Source: Sedimentibacter sp. (GTDB lineage Bacteria; Bacillota; Clostridia; Tissierellales; Sedimentibacteraceae). From it: a DNA stretch of 64,000 nt. The notes beneath the pieces are model-generated. The model saw nothing but the letters and a program-made list of their open reading frames with translations, ran no database searches and had not been told where the DNA came from. Positions 61,940 through 64,000 of the stretch are shown in pieces (position 1 is the stretch's first letter; the number at the start of each line of letters is the position of its first letter). The translations under genes were made by a program, and so were the position numbers. The DNA lies in the NCBI GenBank assembly GCA_018436705.1, contig JAHDLA010000022.1:1-64000 (forward strand). The letters are read 5' to 3'.

Positions 61940-61968
61940 AGCCTTGCACAAAATGTGTAGGGCTTTTT
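61940..61968 (+). terminator. Terminator between the HEPN cassette and virB4
   Basis: AGCCTTGCACA pairs with TGTGTAGGGCT and is followed by five T residues. It lies just before the virB4 ribosome site, so transcription of virB4 by read-through from upstream would be weakened. Confidence 0.75.
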
Positions 61969-62002
61969 AATGCAGAAAAAGAAAGCGAGGTAAGAAAATA
62001 TA

Positions 62003-63823
62003 ATGGTAAAAAAGAAAATACCTAGTGCAGAAGATGAGAAAATCAAAAGCTTTGTAGACATGATTGCTCCATCTATCATCAAATTTAATGCAGACCATTT
62101 CATTTGTGGAAACACGTTCCGCTGCGTGTGGGCATTAAGGGAATATCCAACTTCAACTTCAGAACAGGCAATTCTTAGCCATTTAGGAGAAAAGGATGGT
62201 GTCACTTTACGTATCTATACAAGGCAGGTAACACCGACAGAAGAAAAGAAAATAATTCATAATGCCACCAATAAAAACCGTATGAATACTGCTAATACCA
62301 ATGATCTGCAGCAAACTGTTACAGCAGAAAGCAATCTACAAGATGTAGTAACCTTGGTATCAACCATGCACCGAAACAGAGAGCCACTTCTGTACTGTGC
62401 TGTATATATTGAACTTACAGCAAGTGATTATGACAGTCTTAAACTTCTACAGACTGATGTATTGACAGAACTTGTGCGTAGCAAATTAAATATTGATAGG
62501 CTTATGCTCCGTCAACAGCAAGGATTTTTATGTGTCGGTCCCACGGGTAGAAATGTTTTTGGAAGTCAATTTGAAAGAGTCCTTCCTGCATCATCAGTTG
62601 CCAATCTGTATCCTTTTAATTATTCAGGCAAGACAGACAGCAATGGTTTTTATTTGGGCAGAGATAAATTCGGTTCAAATATTTTAGTTGATTTTGATAA
62701 ACGAGATGACGATAAAACCAATCCTTGTATATTGATTTTAGGCAACTCAGGACAAGGAAAGAGCTATTTATTAAAACTGATTTTATGTAATATCTTGGAG
62801 TCAGGAAAGAATGTAATCTGCTTAGACCCGGAGCATGAATATGTAGATTTAGCGGAAAATATCGGTGGTTGTTTTGTGGACTTGATGTCAGGAGAATATA
62901 TTATAAACCCATTAGAACCAAAGACTTGGGACGAAAGTGGTTCGTCACATGATAAAGATGCCCCAATTGCGTTTAGACAAGCAACAAAACTAAGTCAGCA
63001 CATTTCATTCTTGAAGGACTTTTTTAGGTGCTACAAAGATTTTGATGATAAGCATATCGATGTAATTGAAATCATGCTCGGCAAGCTATATAACAGATGG
63101 AATATCAGCGACAGCACAGATTTTAATGATCTTACATCCACCAACTATCCAATACTTTCTGATTTGTATTACTTAATTGAGGAAGAATACAAAGGATACG
63201 ATAAGGCAAAGTATCAGCTATATAATAAAGACTTATTGCAAGAAATACTTCTTGGACTCCACTCCATATGTCAGGGCGCAGAAAGTAAATTCTTTAATGA
63301 CTACACAAATATCACATCGAACCGTTTTATTGTGTTTGGAGTAAAGGGACTATTGCAGGCAAGCAAAAATGTAAAAAATGCTTTATTATTTAATATTCTT
63401 TCTTTTATGAGTGATAAGCTTCTTACAGAAGGTCATACAGTAGCAGGAATTGATGAATTGTATCTTTTTTTAACTAATCTCACTGCAATTGAATATATCC
63501 GAAATTTTATGAAACGTGTGCGTAAGAAAGAATCGGCGGTTATTTTAAGTTCTCAGAATCTTGAGGACTTCAATATTGAAGGAATAAAAGAATTGACAAA
63601 ACCGTTGTTTTCTATTCCTACTCATGCTTTTTTATTTAATGCAGGAAACATTGATAAGCAGTTTTATATGGATACCTTGCAGCTTGAGGAATCAGAATAT
63701 AATCTGATTAAATTCCCCCAAAGAGGTGTCTGTCTGTATAAATGCGGTAATGAAAGATATAATCTTGCTGTTCATGCTCCAATATATAAAGAAAAACTAT
63801 TTGGGAAGGCAGGTGGTAGATAG
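62003..63823 (+). CDS. virB4: VirB4-type conjugation ATPase
   Basis: This 606-residue ATPase energises the transfer channel. Walker A is GNSGQGKSY (about residues 248-256), Walker B in CLDPEHEYVDL, with a further hydrophobic strand and Asp/Glu in VAGIDELYLFL. The C-terminal ATPase domain is preceded by a shortened N-terminal domain, matching the separate VirB4-N-like gene upstream. GCGAGGTAAGAAAA precedes the ATG. It is a hallmark of type IV secretion in Gram-positive ICEs. Confidence 0.92.
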   Translation: MVKKKIPSAEDEKIKSFVDMIAPSIIKFNADHFICGNTFRCVWALREYPTSTSEQAILSHLGEKDGVTLRIYTRQVTPTEEKKIIHNATNKNRMNTANTNDLQQTVTAESNLQDVVTLVSTMHRNREPLLYCAVYIELTASDYDSLKLLQTDVLTELVRSKLNIDRLMLRQQQGFLCVGPTGRNVFGSQFERVLPASSVANLYPFNYSGKTDSNGFYLGRDKFGSNILVDFDKRDDDKTNPCILILGNSGQGKSYLLKLILCNILESGKNVICLDPEHEYVDLAENIGGCFVDLMSGEYIINPLEPKTWDESGSSHDKDAPIAFRQATKLSQHISFLKDFFRCYKDFDDKHIDVIEIMLGKLYNRWNISDSTDFNDLTSTNYPILSDLYYLIEEEYKGYDKAKYQLYNKDLLQEILLGLHSICQGAESKFFNDYTNITSNRFIVFGVKGLLQASKNVKNALLFNILSFMSDKLLTEGHTVAGIDELYLFLTNLTAIEYIRNFMKRVRKKESAVILSSQNLEDFNIEGIKELTKPLFSIPTHAFLFNAGNIDKQFYMDTLQLEESEYNLIKFPQRGVCLYKCGNERYNLAVHAPIYKEKLFGKAGGR

Positions 63824-64000
63824 TGAATTATAAAACTGAATATAAAGAACTCCTTAATGTCATTATCGAGGATTTGAGGGTATGTATTAATTATACTCCA
63901 AACCGAGAAAATGACCTTCTTTGTTTTATGGAGCAATATTTAAAAGCAGAGGCAGATAAAAGACCGGGTCTATTAAAGGAAATTCAGAAATGTATTGAGG
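63823..64000 (+). CDS. N-terminal part of an unrecognised element protein
   Basis: A GTG behind GGCAGGTGG begins a frame that runs off the right edge; 59 residues are visible, acidic and helical, without signal or membrane helix (YKELLNVIIEDLRVCINYTP). The start overlaps the virB4 stop by one base, so it is cotranscribed and coupled. The family cannot be given from this part. Confidence 0.6.
   Translation, partial: MNYKTEYKELLNVIIEDLRVCINYTPNRENDLLCFMEQYLKAEADKRPGLLKEIQKCIE

Larger units (their letters stand above)
35990..64000. mobile_element. Left part of an integrative and conjugative element in rlmD
   Basis: From the 3' end of rlmD to the right edge the content is typical of a Firmicutes ICE: ArdA anti-restriction, DUF4314, Dam-type methylase, AbrB-like, YodL-like, DUF6133, SpoVG, VirB2-like, TrbL/VirB6-like, PrgI and VirB4 proteins. 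rlmD/rumA is a known ICE target site. The exact junction cannot be fixed because the other end is outside the window; the HVET codons are the probable site. No integrase, relaxase or coupling protein is seen and they should lie further right. Confidence 0.88.

Overview
The window comes from a low-GC Gram-positive anaerobe of the Clostridia/Tissierellia type. The signs are Gram-positive lipoprotein signals, two T-box leaders, a SpoVG-family protein, an S-layer-anchored surface protein, strong AGGAGG ribosome sites and very AT-rich spacers. A Sedimentibacter-like host is only a guess. No rRNA, tRNA or CRISPR array was seen.

Positions 1-36041 are chromosomal. In order they hold: the end of an unrecognised gene; a GAF-GGDEF diguanylate cyclase; a lipoprotein alkaline phosphatase; a YibE/F membrane protein; CCA-adding enzyme; a tryptophan T-box that controls a TrpXYZ-type ABC importer; a C39-like peptidase; a self-regulated PadR/DUF1048 pair with a clear operator; a leftward metallo-beta-lactamase/ABC exporter/membrane-protein group; a complete five-gene peptide/nickel-type ABC importer; a TrmN6-like methyltransferase; an envelope cluster (zinc phospholipase C-like protein, GT4 glycosyltransferase, UDP-glucose dehydrogenase, radical SAM enzyme); PIN-PhoH ATPase; an isoleucine T-box with ileS; PTS enzyme I; a flavodoxin-fold reductase; a hotdog thioesterase; and rlmD.

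From about 35990 to the right edge the sequence is the left part of an integrative and conjugative element (ICE), apparently inserted in the 3' end of rlmD. Its end carries inverted and direct repeats and a cluster of TGCAAAA-like words. Next come small cargo genes (GNAT acetyltransferase, membrane protein, BFD-type ferredoxin), an anti-restriction and regulatory block (ArdA, DUF4314, Dam-type methylase, AbrB-like, YodL-like, DUF6133, SpoVG), and a 1298-residue SLH/Ig-repeat surface protein. A full Tad-type pilus machine follows: prepilin peptidase, CpaB, TadZ-like ATPase, TadA/CpaF, TadB, TadC, a TadE-like DUF4320 protein and a TadF-like protein. It is followed by secreted proteins and then a VirB/PrgI-type conjugation system (VirB2-like pilin, VirB6/TrbL, PrgI, VirB4). 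Integrase, relaxase and coupling protein are not in the window and are expected to the right.

The most interesting signals are: (1) a complete Tad pilus module built into an ICE beside a type IV secretion system and an S-layer-anchored giant surface protein, suggesting a Gram-positive mating-pair adhesion apparatus; and (2) a two-gene cassette, each protein carrying an R-N-x3-H HEPN motif, with its own strong promoter, lodged between a VirB4-N-terminal-like gene and virB4. The second is a candidate undescribed RNA-targeting defence or toxin system carried by the ICE.
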